Below, piece by piece: positions 1 through 6,395 of a stretch of 7,892 nt of DNA. The position numbers and the translations under genes are program-made. Origin of the DNA: Treponema sp. UBA4319 (GTDB taxonomy: Bacteria > Spirochaetota > Spirochaetia > Treponematales > Treponemataceae); assembly GCA_002393865.1 (NCBI GenBank), contig DGUD01000086.1, positions 1-7,892 on the forward strand. Direction: 5' to 3'. Below the pieces are notes generated by a model, which saw only the letters and a list, made by a program, of their open reading frames with translations, ran no database searches and was not told where the DNA came from. The first letter of the stretch is position 1, and every line of letters starts with the position of its first letter.

Positions 1-21
1 CCGCTTCCGCGCATTTTTCAT
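1..21 (-). CDS. 5' end of an unidentified leftward gene (partial)
   Basis: Only the first seven codons are inside the window, reading M-K-N-A-R-K-R on the minus strand and running off the left edge. The start is chosen because the minus strand has an AAGGA ribosome binding site six bases before this ATG, and a promoter-like pair lies further upstream (60-88). A short basic N-terminus would suit a signal peptide or a membrane protein, but seven residues cannot show that. The product is unknown. The gene is divergent from the ABC operon, so the two share an intergenic region. Confidence 0.55.
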
Positions 22-59
22 GTTGAATCCTTGGCTTTGGTAGCATAAAAAAGAAAATC

Positions 60-88
60 ATTTTAAAACAGTTTACATAATTTTCCAA
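60..88 (-). promoter_or_regulatory. Candidate sigma-70 promoter for the leftward partial gene
   Basis: On the minus strand there is a -35 box TTGGAA (83-88) and a -10 box TAAAAT (60-65), separated by exactly 17 bases in an AT-rich stretch that stands out from the GC-rich surroundings. Transcription would begin near position 53 and give a leader of about 30 nt before the RBS and ATG at 19-21. The -10 matches consensus at five of six bases and the -35 at four of six. No transcript data are available. Confidence 0.5.
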
Positions 89-235
89 TACCGCGTCCGT
101 CTTCAGATAAAATACATCTCATGCTGAAGCCCTGGCAAAAAGTCGTGGAAATCTGTTCTGTGCTCCGCTCCCTGCTGCTTTCCGTGGCCGGACGGCGGGC
201 ATAACGGAATTTTATCGGCGGCGCTCGCGCGGCGC
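89..235. other. Intergenic stretch with no supported gene
   Basis: This lies between the two divergent promoters. It holds a short inverted repeat (CTTCAG at 101-106, CTGAAG at 124-129) and a 27-codon open frame from 121 with no ribosome binding site. A GC-rich direct repeat of CGGCGCT lies just before the rightward promoter. I see no convincing RNA gene or coding sequence. Confidence 0.4.
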
Positions 236-264
236 TTGTTTTTGACCCGGTGATTTATTATATT
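236..264 (+). promoter_or_regulatory. Candidate promoter of the ABC transporter operon
   Basis: A -35-like TTGTTT (236-241) and a -10-like TATATT (259-264) are spaced 17 bases apart, immediately after a GC-rich block. Transcription would start near 271. An alternative -35, TTGACC (242-247), matches consensus better but has only TTGTAG or TGTAGA at a suitable distance, so the exact boxes are uncertain. This is the only AT-rich, promoter-like stretch before the operon. Confidence 0.4.
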
Positions 265-270
265 TGTAGA

Positions 271-479
271 CTACGGAGCAAGTTTCAGAACCCTTCCGTT
301 TTTGGGGACACCCGCTGCGGAATGCGGGGAGGGAGGCATTTCCGCGCGGGGCGCGCCGCGGTACAAGAGGCCTGTCCGGGAAGCTCCGGGCTTCCTCGCT
401 GGCCTTGCAAAAATAAATTTCTTAGCTTGCTGATTCGGAGACTGAAGTCTCCGGACAGCTCTATGTTTGGGAGACATAT
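271..479 (+). other. Long structured 5' leader of the ABC transporter operon
   Basis: About 200 bases lie between the proposed start of transcription and the first ATG, with no supported gene inside. Several inverted repeats are visible. ACGGA (273-277) pairs with TCCGT (295-299) and runs into a T5 tract (299-303). CCCGC (311-315) pairs with GCGGG (324-328). GCGCG (344-348) pairs with CGCGC (352-356). An outer AGGCC/GGCCT stem (368-372 with 401-405) encloses GGAAGC/GCTTCC (379-384 with 390-395). The last hairpin (436-453) sits just before the RBS. An open frame covers 250-483 from a GTG, but it has no RBS and overlaps the promoter, so I treat this region as untranslated. It matches no riboswitch class that I recognise. 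Confidence 0.4.
436..475 (+). promoter_or_regulatory. Possible RBS-sequestering switch before the ABC operon
   Basis: GGAGAC occurs twice, at 437-442 and 470-475, and its complement GTCTCC lies between them at 447-452. Paired with the first copy, it forms a 7-bp hairpin (436-442 with 447-453) with a TGAA loop. Paired with the second copy, it would cover the ribosome binding site GGGAG (469-473) of the first gene. The two pairings exclude each other. The first looks more stable and would leave the RBS open. The complementarity is visible in the sequence; any regulatory role is inference. Confidence 0.35.
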
Positions 480-1418
480 ATGATAGAACTTGAGCACGTT
501 TCCCGCCGCTTCGGGACATTCCGTGCAGTTGACGACATCAGCTTTTCCATCCGGACTGGTGAGATTGTCGGGCTGCTGGGTCCCAACGGTGCCGGGAAAA
601 CGACGACTATGCGCATGATTTGCGGCTTCCTGGAGCCTTCCGGGGGCACGGTGCGCGTTGACGGGCTTGATGTTGCCGCGAATCCGGTGGAGACAAAGCG
701 GAAAATCGGCTACATGCCGGAATCCGCGCCTTTGTACAGCGACATGATGGTCGCCGATTACCTTGCCTACGTAGCCCGGATGGAGGGCGTGGATGCGGAA
801 AAGAAGATTCCGCTGCTTGCGGAGACCTGCGGGCTGCGCGAGGTGATGCACAAGAACATCAGCGACCTTTCCCGCGGCAACAAGCAGCGCGTGGGGCTTG
901 CCCATGCGCTCATGAACGACCCGGAGATTCTTATCCTTGACGAGCCGACGAGCGGGCTTGACCCGAACCAGGTTTCGGAAGTCCGTTCCCTCATAAAGAA
1001 AATAGGCGAGACCCGCACGGTCATCATCTCCACGCACATCCTGAGCGAGGTAGAGATGCTCTGCGGCAGGATTATCATCATCTCCGGCGGCAAAAAGGTC
1101 GCGGACAGCCCCACCGAGGAGCTGCGCGCCCAGTATGCCAGCACGGGTACGGTCAGACTGCTGCTCGGCGGTGCCGGTGCGGACGCCGTGCGGCGCGTGC
1201 TGGAAGGCGTGCGGGGCGTCTCGTCCTGCTCCGTGCAGGAGCATGATGACAAGCTGCTCGTATCCGTCTCGGCTGAGGGCGACGGGGAGCTGCGCCCGGA
1301 GCTTGCGCGGGCTGTGCTTGCGCAGGGCTGGGACTTGTACGGTATGGAGCTTGTGAGAAACAGCCTAGAGGATGTGTTCCGGGCGCTGACTGTGGGAGGT
1401 GAGCAGCATGAAAACTAA
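480..1418 (+). CDS. ABC transporter ATP-binding protein, GldA-like
   Basis: This 312-residue protein is the ATPase of an ABC-2 type transporter: it hydrolyses ATP on the cytoplasmic face to drive the membrane partner encoded next. All the core motifs are present: Walker A GPNGAGKTT (34-42), a Q-loop with Glu (Y-M-P-E, 78-81), which I recall as usual in this subfamily, signature LSRGNKQR (130-137), Walker B ILILDEP (150-156, with catalytic Glu155), D-loop SGLD (158-161) and switch His186. The last 100 or so residues are the variable C-terminal extension of this subfamily. The segment around I76-Y86 (IGYMPES-PLY) recalls the GldA and NosF groups. ATG 480 has GGGAG six bases upstream. The end overlaps the next gene by 11 bases, which suggests translational coupling. 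Membership of the ABC ATPase family is certain. The GldA assignment rests mainly on the neighbours, and the substrate is unknown. Confidence 0.95.
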   Translation: MIELEHVSRRFGTFRAVDDISFSIRTGEIVGLLGPNGAGKTTTMRMICGFLEPSGGTVRVDGLDVAANPVETKRKIGYMPESAPLYSDMMVADYLAYVARMEGVDAEKKIPLLAETCGLREVMHKNISDLSRGNKQRVGLAHALMNDPEILILDEPTSGLDPNQVSEVRSLIKKIGETRTVIISTHILSEVEMLCGRIIIISGGKKVADSPTEELRAQYASTGTVRLLLGGAGADAVRRVLEGVRGVSSCSVQEHDDKLLVSVSAEGDGELRPELARAVLAQGWDLYGMELVRNSLEDVFRALTVGGEQHEN

Positions 1419-2127
1419 GAGGCCTTGGGCGGTCATCATGGGGCGGGAGCTCGCCTCGTATTTTTCCAGCCCGGTCGCGTATATCGTCTGCGGGCTTTTT
1501 CTGGTGTTCTCGGGGATATTGTTCTTCTCCGTGTTCTTTATAGCGGGAGTGGCGGAGCTGCGCAATTTCTTTGAGATGCTGCCGCTCCTGTTCAGCCTCT
1601 TTATCCCCGCGCTCACCATGCGTGTGTTCAGCGAGGAGCTGCGCAGCGGCACGATAGAGACGCTGCTGACGCTGCCGGTCTCTCCGGTGGAGGTCGTGGC
1701 CGGCAAATACCTTGCCTCGCTGGTGTCTGCGCTGGCGATGCTGGTTCCCACGTTCTCCTACGTGATTGCGTGCTGTATCTTTGGCAGGCCGGATATGGGG
1801 CCGGTTGTGGGCGGCTACCTTGGCGCTGTGCTGCTGGCTGCCGCGTACACGGCCATCGGGCTCTTTGCCTCGTCTCTGACCCGCAACCAGATTGTCGCCT
1901 TCTTTGCGGCCGCCGCCGTGTGCGCGGTGCTCTCGCTTGCGGGCAGCTTCCTTGTGCTGCTGCCCGGCCCTGTGGTGTCGATTGTCTCGTTCATCACGGC
2001 TTCCAGCCACTTTGAGTCGATATCCCGCGGAATCGTTGACAGCAGGGATATCCTGTATTTCATTTCCCTGACGGCGCTGTTCATCGTGTTTACGGTTCGT
2101 TCCGTGCAGGACGCAAGGAAAGGCTGA
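1408..2127 (+). CDS. ABC-2 type permease, GldF-like
   Basis: This 239-residue polytopic inner-membrane protein is the channel subunit for the preceding ATPase. About six hydrophobic segments are visible, near residues 23-46, 57-71, 102-125, 132-155, 162-193 and 215-231. The cytoplasmic loop MRVFSEELRSGTIETLLTLP (71-90) is the conserved loop of GldF/NosY-type ABC-2 permeases. The segment SHFESISRGIVDSRDILYF (200-218) is also typical of the family. I chose ATG 1408 over the in-frame GTG at 1399 because a strong GGAGGTGA lies at 1395-1402, five bases before the ATG; the GTG is part of that RBS. The gene overlaps the ATPase gene by 11 bases and ends two bases before the GldG-family gene. No solute-binding protein is encoded nearby, which fits an exporter or an envelope-assembly role. 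Confidence 0.93.
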   Translation: MKTKRPWAVIMGRELASYFSSPVAYIVCGLFLVFSGILFFSVFFIAGVAELRNFFEMLPLLFSLFIPALTMRVFSEELRSGTIETLLTLPVSPVEVVAGKYLASLVSALAMLVPTFSYVIACCIFGRPDMGPVVGGYLGAVLLAAAYTAIGLFASSLTRNQIVAFFAAAAVCAVLSLAGSFLVLLPGPVVSIVSFITASSHFESISRGIVDSRDILYFISLTALFIVFTVRSVQDARKG

Positions 2128-2129
2128 TT

Positions 2130-4235
2130 ATGAAAGAAAATAGTGGATTCGTTTCATGGCTGCGGAGCCCCCGCAGCGATATGTGGCTTTTTGTCATCGT
2201 CGTGGTGCTGCTGAACCTTGTGGCCAGCCGCGCCTTCCTCCGTTTCGACCTGACGGCGAGCCGTTCCTATTCCCTCTCCAAGGCGAGCAAGGAGACCGTG
2301 CGGACGCTGGAGGAGCCGCTCGGCATAAAGGTTTTCTTCTCCGACAATCTGCCTGCGCCGTATTCGGGCGTGAGCCAGTATGTGCGGGACATCCTGTCCG
2401 AGTACCAGCTGGCGGCGCGGGGAAATTTCAGCTGCGAATTCTTTGACATGGACAGCCCGGACAACCAGAGCCTCGCGCGCGGCTATGGCCTGCAGCAGGT
2501 GCAGATACGCGAGGTGAAGGACAACGAGGTCGGCTACCGCAACGCGTTTATGGGCATCGTGCTGACCTATGCCGACCAGATAGAGAAGCTGGACGGCATT
2601 GTTTCCAGCGACGGGCTGGAATACAAAATCACTACGGCGGTGAGCCGGATAGTCTCTTCCACGAATGCCCTGACCGGGCTGAGCGGGCGGGTAAAGCTGA
2701 CGCTGTTCAAGTCGTCCCGTCTGGCGGATTTTGGTTTCAGCGGCTTTGACGAGATTGACGGCGCGGTGCAGGCCGCCTACGAGGCGGTGAACAAGCAGTA
2801 CCGGGGACGCATCGATTACGAGTCCGTGAGCCCGGCGTCCGGCGAAGTGCCGCAGCTTGTGCAGCGCTACGGCATTCAGGCAATCAGCTGGAAGGAGGCC
2901 GACGGCAGCACCGGCTACGGCGCCCTCGGCCTCGTGCTTGAGCTGGGCGACTCATACCGCTCTATTCCGCTGGAGATAGTGAACCTGATATTCGGCTATG
3001 CGGTGCAGGGGCTGGACGATTTACAGGGCGCGCTGGCCGAGAGCATCCGGGGGCTTGTCTCCCGTACGAGCGCCGTCGCATACGTGAGCAACCACGGGGA
3101 GCTTCCGCTGGGCGACGCGCAGACCGGAGCCGCTAATTTTGCCTCGCTGGTGAGCGACATGTATTCCTTTACCGAGCTTGACCTGTCAAAGTCTGCCATT
3201 CCCGCGGGAGTGCAGTGCGTCGTGATTAACGGCCCCAAGACGGAATTCTCCGAGGAGGAGCTGTACCGCCTTGACCAGTTCCTGCTGCGGGGCGGCAGCG
3301 TCATGCTCTTCCTTGACCCCTTTAACGCGGTGGAGCCGGAAGGTCAGATGGCCTATTTCCAGCAGCCTGAGTATATCCCGAACAAGACCGGGCTTGAGAG
3401 ACTGCTTGCCAAGTACGGGCTTGCGGCGGGGAACGCCTACGTCTTTGACGAGCGCTGCTATGTCACCATGAACCAGCAGTATGGCAAGCTCAGCTTCTAC
3501 TATGTGCCGGAGCTGCACAAGGATCAGCTTGACGCGAAGCATCCCGTCTCCCGGAACCTCGGCAACGTGCTCTTCCTCCAGACCGGCGCCATCGACGCCT
3601 CTGAGGCGCGGAGCAACGGAGATGCCAAGGTGACGGTGCTCGCAAAATCTTCCCCGGACGCGTGGACGATGGACAGCAACATTATGCTCAGCCCGCTTGC
3701 TCTGTCCGCGCCGGCGGACAAGTCCTCCGAGAAATCCTACGACCTCTGCGTGCTCGTGGAAGGGAAATTCCAGAGCGCGTTTGATGCCGCCCCCGCGCAG
3801 GACGGCGCTGCGGAATCCTCTGGACTGACGGCCTCAAGCCATGTGGCGCGGAGCACGCAGGCGGGCAAGCTCTTTGTGGCGGCGACATCGTACATCACCA
3901 GCCCGCAGCTTCTGCAGGCGGGCAGCACCGAGCCGGTCGCGCTCTTCCTTGAGAACGCGCTGGACTACCTGAACGGCCGGGGCGATTTGTGCGCGATGCG
4001 TACCAAGGGCCTTTCCGCTGACGGGCTGCTTGTTACCAAGGGGCCGATTGTGAGCGCGGTAAAGTATTTCAACATCGTGGGGCTGGCGCTGATTGTCGCC
4101 GTCGTGGGGCTGCTGGTGCTGCTGGTGCGCCGGCAGCGGCGCGAGGAGATACGCATGCGCTATAATCCGCATGACGGACGCGAGTCTGGCGGGGTTCCTG
4201 CACCTGCGCAGGAAAAGGATGGGAATTCAAAATGA
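2130..4235 (+). CDS. GldG-family ABC transporter auxiliary protein
   Basis: This 701-residue protein has one hydrophobic segment at each end (about 18-36 and 648-666) and a large domain between them. That implies a double-anchored protein whose bulk lies outside the cytoplasm, with a basic cytoplasmic tail. Just after the first membrane segment is DLTASRSYSLS (40-50), close to the conserved D-L-T...R-Y-S-L-S motif of GldG-type proteins (COG3225, ABC_transp_aux). GGSVMLFLDPF (388-398) is the other family hallmark. A low-complexity Ala/Ser/Gly-rich stretch lies about 100 to 150 residues from the C-terminus. As I recall, many relatives are shorter. ATG 2130 starts two bases after the permease stop, with AAGGAAAGG just upstream inside the permease gene. 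Its stop overlaps the next start (ATGA). It probably forms an extracytoplasmic platform with the permease and the DUF4340 protein. The role in treponemes is unknown. Confidence 0.9.
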   Translation: MKENSGFVSWLRSPRSDMWLFVIVVVLLNLVASRAFLRFDLTASRSYSLSKASKETVRTLEEPLGIKVFFSDNLPAPYSGVSQYVRDILSEYQLAARGNFSCEFFDMDSPDNQSLARGYGLQQVQIREVKDNEVGYRNAFMGIVLTYADQIEKLDGIVSSDGLEYKITTAVSRIVSSTNALTGLSGRVKLTLFKSSRLADFGFSGFDEIDGAVQAAYEAVNKQYRGRIDYESVSPASGEVPQLVQRYGIQAISWKEADGSTGYGALGLVLELGDSYRSIPLEIVNLIFGYAVQGLDDLQGALAESIRGLVSRTSAVAYVSNHGELPLGDAQTGAANFASLVSDMYSFTELDLSKSAIPAGVQCVVINGPKTEFSEEELYRLDQFLLRGGSVMLFLDPFNAVEPEGQMAYFQQPEYIPNKTGLERLLAKYGLAAGNAYVFDERCYVTMNQQYGKLSFYYVPELHKDQLDAKHPVSRNLGNVLFLQTGAIDASEARSNGDAKVTVLAKSSPDAWTMDSNIMLSPLALSAPADKSSEKSYDLCVLVEGKFQSAFDAAPAQDGAAESSGLTASSHVARSTQAGKLFVAATSYITSPQLLQAGSTEPVALFLENALDYLNGRGDLCAMRTKGLSADGLLVTKGPIVSAVKYFNIVGLALIVAVVGLLVLLVRRQRREEIRMRYNPHDGRESGGVPAPAQEKDGNSK

Positions 4236-5239
4236 AGTATATCGGAACTCGGAAAATTGTGCTCCTTGCGCTTATAGGCGTGCTGCTTGCCATATATATC
4301 CTTCAGCTGGTGCTCGGCGGGCGGAATCACATCCAGACGCTTTCGCTCGAAGAGACGCCCGATGCCATCGTCATTCAGGGCGGCGCGGATGCGGCGGGGG
4401 CGCTCAGGCTTGTGAGCAGGGACGGGCAGTGGTTTGCCGGCGAGCAGGAGTATCCCGCGGATCAGGATGTCGTCTCCGGCATGCTGGACGCGCTGGGCGC
4501 TCTCCGGCTGCTGGGCACAGTGAGCGGCAATGCTGAGGGGGATCTTGAGCGCTACGGGCTGGAGGGCGGCGGCATTACCGTCACCGCCAGCCGGGAAGGA
4601 AAGACGCTGCGCACGCTTTTTGTCGGCAGGAACACGTCTACCGGCAGCCAGAGCTACGTGCGGGTGGACGGAGCCTCTGCGGTGTATCTTGCCGCCGGGG
4701 CGCTGCATACTACGTTTGCCGCCACACTGGATTCGGTGCGCAGCAAGCGCGTGTATACGCTCGATGCCGACGAGGTGACCCGCGTGAGCGTCGTGTCGCC
4801 GGAAGGCAGCTTTTCTTTTACCCGCAACGCAGCGGCAGCCGTACCGCAGGAAACGCAGGACGACGGCACGGTTACAGTGGCGCCCGCTCCCCAGAATGTC
4901 TGGCAGCTCAGCAGCGGCGATGCCTCGTATGCAGATGCCAGCCCTGACGACGCAAAGGTGAGCGCATGGGTCAGGACGCTCGCGTCCCTTTCCGCCAGCA
5001 CATGGCTTGCCGACGGTGCGCAGCCGCCGTCCGCTTCCCCTGAGGCGACGGTGACGATAGAGGCCGGGGGCAAGTCGTACCGTGTCAGCGTCTATGCTGC
5101 CGCTGGAGCGGACGGGGAGGAAGCGGATGAGGTTGAGGAATACGTCGCCGCTTCCAGCGAGAGCCCCTACCTCTTTACCGTGCAGCCCTACGTGCGGCTC
5201 CGTTTCTGCAAGCCGCTTGGCGACCTGCTCAAGCAGTAA
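4232..5239 (+). CDS. DUF4340 domain protein, membrane-anchored partner of the GldG-type transporter
   Basis: This 335-residue protein has one N-terminal membrane segment (about 9-29) after a short basic start. The rest is a soluble, probably extracytoplasmic domain. The Leu-rich stretch leading to ERYGLEGGGITVT, then LFVGRNTSTGSQSYVRVDG and the V-Y-L motif, match the repeated pattern of DUF4340 proteins. These are commonly encoded directly after GldG-family genes. A Gln/Asp/Ala/Pro-rich linker about 200 residues in divides the protein into two parts, and a second acidic stretch (A-D-G-E-E-A-D-E-V-E-E) lies near the C-terminus. The start overlaps the previous stop by four bases (ATGA), and AAGGATGGG lies upstream. 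It is the last gene before the terminator hairpin. No catalytic motif is visible. A structural or assembly role in the same complex is inferred from operon position. Confidence 0.87.
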   Translation: MKYIGTRKIVLLALIGVLLAIYILQLVLGGRNHIQTLSLEETPDAIVIQGGADAAGALRLVSRDGQWFAGEQEYPADQDVVSGMLDALGALRLLGTVSGNAEGDLERYGLEGGGITVTASREGKTLRTLFVGRNTSTGSQSYVRVDGASAVYLAAGALHTTFAATLDSVRSKRVYTLDADEVTRVSVVSPEGSFSFTRNAAAAVPQETQDDGTVTVAPAPQNVWQLSSGDASYADASPDDAKVSAWVRTLASLSASTWLADGAQPPSASPEATVTIEAGGKSYRVSVYAAAGADGEEADEVEEYVAASSESPYLFTVQPYVRLRFCKPLGDLLKQ

Positions 5240-5274
5240 GGCTGCGCCCTGCTGTGCGGCTCTTCCGCGCGAAT

Positions 5275-5341
5275 AAAAAACGCGCTCCCGGCGGCAGGCA
5301 AGAGCAGGGCGAGTCTCTTGTGCTGCGGGAGCGCGTTTTTT
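5275..5341. terminator. Bidirectional intrinsic terminator
   Basis: A perfect 16-bp inverted repeat pairs 5275-5290 (A6 then CGCGCTCCCG) with 5326-5341 (CGGGAGCGCG then T6, with T continuing to 5343). The loop itself folds further: CGGCA (5292-5296) with TGCTG (5321-5325), including one G-U, and CAAGAG (5299-5304) with CTCTTG (5315-5320). The A and T tracts on opposite sides mean each strand gives a GC-rich hairpin followed by a U run. It can therefore stop both the rightward ABC operon, which ends 35 bases before, and the leftward gpmA-rpsD cluster, which ends at 5359. Confidence 0.9.
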
Positions 5342-5358
5342 TTGTAGGAGCTTTGCTG

Positions 5359-5766
5359 CTATGCCGGGAGCGCCTCTTCCTGCGGCAGCCGCAGGAGGAT
5401 TGCCTGCGCCTCGGCAGGAATGGTGGCGAACTTGTCGAAGAATTCGTCGAAGTCAAGCTCGCCGCTGTCGAATTTCCGTTCCAGCACATCGTCCATGTCG
5501 TCGCCGGATGTGTAGTCCGCGGCTTTCTTGTACATGCTGTGCTTGTTCGTGAACACTATCACGATTGCTTCCTTCAGCTCGTCGCTCAGGTTTTCCCGCG
5601 TATAGCCAAAGCTTTCCAGCGGCTCGCCAAGAAAGGCCGCTATGTCCTGCAGGGAGTCGTTGAGGAGCCGCTTGTCTATATCGCGGTCGGCCTTCTCCAG
5701 CTTCAGGCAGTGCGCCAGATAGTCGTAGCTGAAGATTGTCTCCCTCGTGCTCGTGTACCGGTGCAT
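5359..5766 (-). CDS. Hypothetical protein encoded after rpsD
   Basis: I do not recognise this 135-residue protein. It looks soluble, with no signal peptide or membrane segment. It is probably mostly helical and is clearly acidic overall, with the acidic residues clustered between about 89 and 111 (D-D-M-D-D, then E-L-D-F-D-E-F-F-D). It has a single Cys (20). The ATG is well supported: GGAG lies six bases upstream and begins two bases after the rpsD stop, so the gap to rpsD is only 11 bases. That spacing suggests translational coupling and shared transcription with gpmA and rpsD. The bidirectional terminator follows directly. An acidic protein coupled to a ribosomal protein could bind a basic or RNA-associated partner, but that is speculation. 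Confidence 0.75.
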   Translation of the reverse strand: MHRYTSTRETIFSYDYLAHCLKLEKADRDIDKRLLNDSLQDIAAFLGEPLESFGYTRENLSDELKEAIVIVFTNKHSMYKKAADYTSGDDMDDVLERKFDSGELDFDEFFDKFATIPAEAQAILLRLPQEEALPA

Positions 5767-5777
5767 GCTGCGCTCCG

Positions 5778-6371
5778 TTATTTCGAGTAGAATTCGACGA
5801 CCATCTGGTCATTGATTTCCACGGGAATTTCCTTGCGCTGCGGCTTCATAAGGAGCTTTCCGCAGAAATTGTCCTTGTCGCGCTCAAGGTAGGGGAGCGG
5901 GCGCAGGTTCTGGTTAAAGTAGCACTTCCTGAACTGCTCGTTTTTCTGCGATTTCTCCTTGAGGGCGATAACCTGCCCGGCCTTTACCAGCTGCGACGGG
6001 GCGCTTACGATGGTTCCGTCCAGCGTGATGTGGCGGTGTGTGACCACCTGTCTCGCCATGCGGATCGAATTGGCAAAGCCCATGCGGTACACAAGGTTGT
6101 CCAGCCTGCACTCCAGGGTCTCTATGAGGACTTCGCCCGTTTTTCCTTCAGCCTTTGAGGCCTCCGCAAAGTAGCGGCGCAGCTGGCGCTCCATAATGCC
6201 GTAGTAGGCCTTTACCTTCTGTTTTTCGATAAGCTGCTTGCCGTATTCCGACATCTTGTGCGTCTTCTTGAACGCAGGTGCGTTCTGGCGCTTGAGCGCC
6301 TTCGGGTTCCCGCAGACGTTTACGCCGAGCCGCCTGCATTCCTTGAATCTAGGGTTTCTTCTTGTTGCCAT
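5778..6371 (-). CDS. rpsD: 30S ribosomal protein S4
   Basis: This 197-residue protein is S4, a primary 16S rRNA-binding protein that nucleates assembly of the small subunit body. The N-terminal domain includes the conserved GNPKALKR region and MSEYGKQLIEKQKVKAYYGI, followed by RQLRRYF. The S4 RNA-binding fold occupies roughly 85-150, with LECRLDNLVYRMGFA and ARQVVTHRHITLDG. Length is close to the usual 200 or so residues. Only two Cys (12 and 20) lie in the N-terminal region, so it appears to lack the full four-Cys zinc site of some S4 proteins. The ATG has AGGAG six bases upstream. The gene follows gpmA after 24 bases and precedes an unknown gene by 11. It is not next to rpsM, rpsK, rpoA or rplQ here, unlike the alpha operon of many bacteria. 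Confidence 0.98.
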   Translation of the reverse strand: MATRRNPRFKECRRLGVNVCGNPKALKRQNAPAFKKTHKMSEYGKQLIEKQKVKAYYGIMERQLRRYFAEASKAEGKTGEVLIETLECRLDNLVYRMGFANSIRMARQVVTHRHITLDGTIVSAPSQLVKAGQVIALKEKSQKNEQFRKCYFNQNLRPLPYLERDKDNFCGKLLMKPQRKEIPVEINDQMVVEFYSK

Positions 6372-6395
6372 TTGTTTCTCCTCTTTCCGGCTCTG

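Noticed and set aside
120..200. Possible signal recognition particle (4.5S) RNA on the minus strand, suggested by GGAAAGCAGCAG
   Set aside because: The paired 5' side of the conserved helix is missing, and no promoter or terminator frames such a gene.
121..204. 27-codon open frame starting with ATG in the left intergenic region
   Set aside because: No ribosome binding site and no recognisable product; could be real only if conserved in relatives.
250..483. 77-codon open frame from a GTG in the ABC operon leader
   Set aside because: No ribosome binding site, starts inside the promoter, Arg/Gly/Pro-rich composition typical of a random GC-rich frame, and overlaps the well-supported start at 480.
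285..1244. 319-codon open frame antisense to the ABC ATPase gene
   Set aside because: Long antisense frames are expected in GC-rich coding DNA. It lies opposite a gene with every ABC motif and its own translation matches no family I recognise.
1399..1410. Alternative GTG start for the permease at 1399
   Set aside because: The GTG is part of the GGAGGTGA ribosome binding site that serves the ATG at 1408.
1153..2010. 285-codon antisense frame spanning the ATPase and permease genes
   Set aside because: Translation is Arg/His/Gln-rich nonsense typical of a frame shadow, opposite two clearly real genes.
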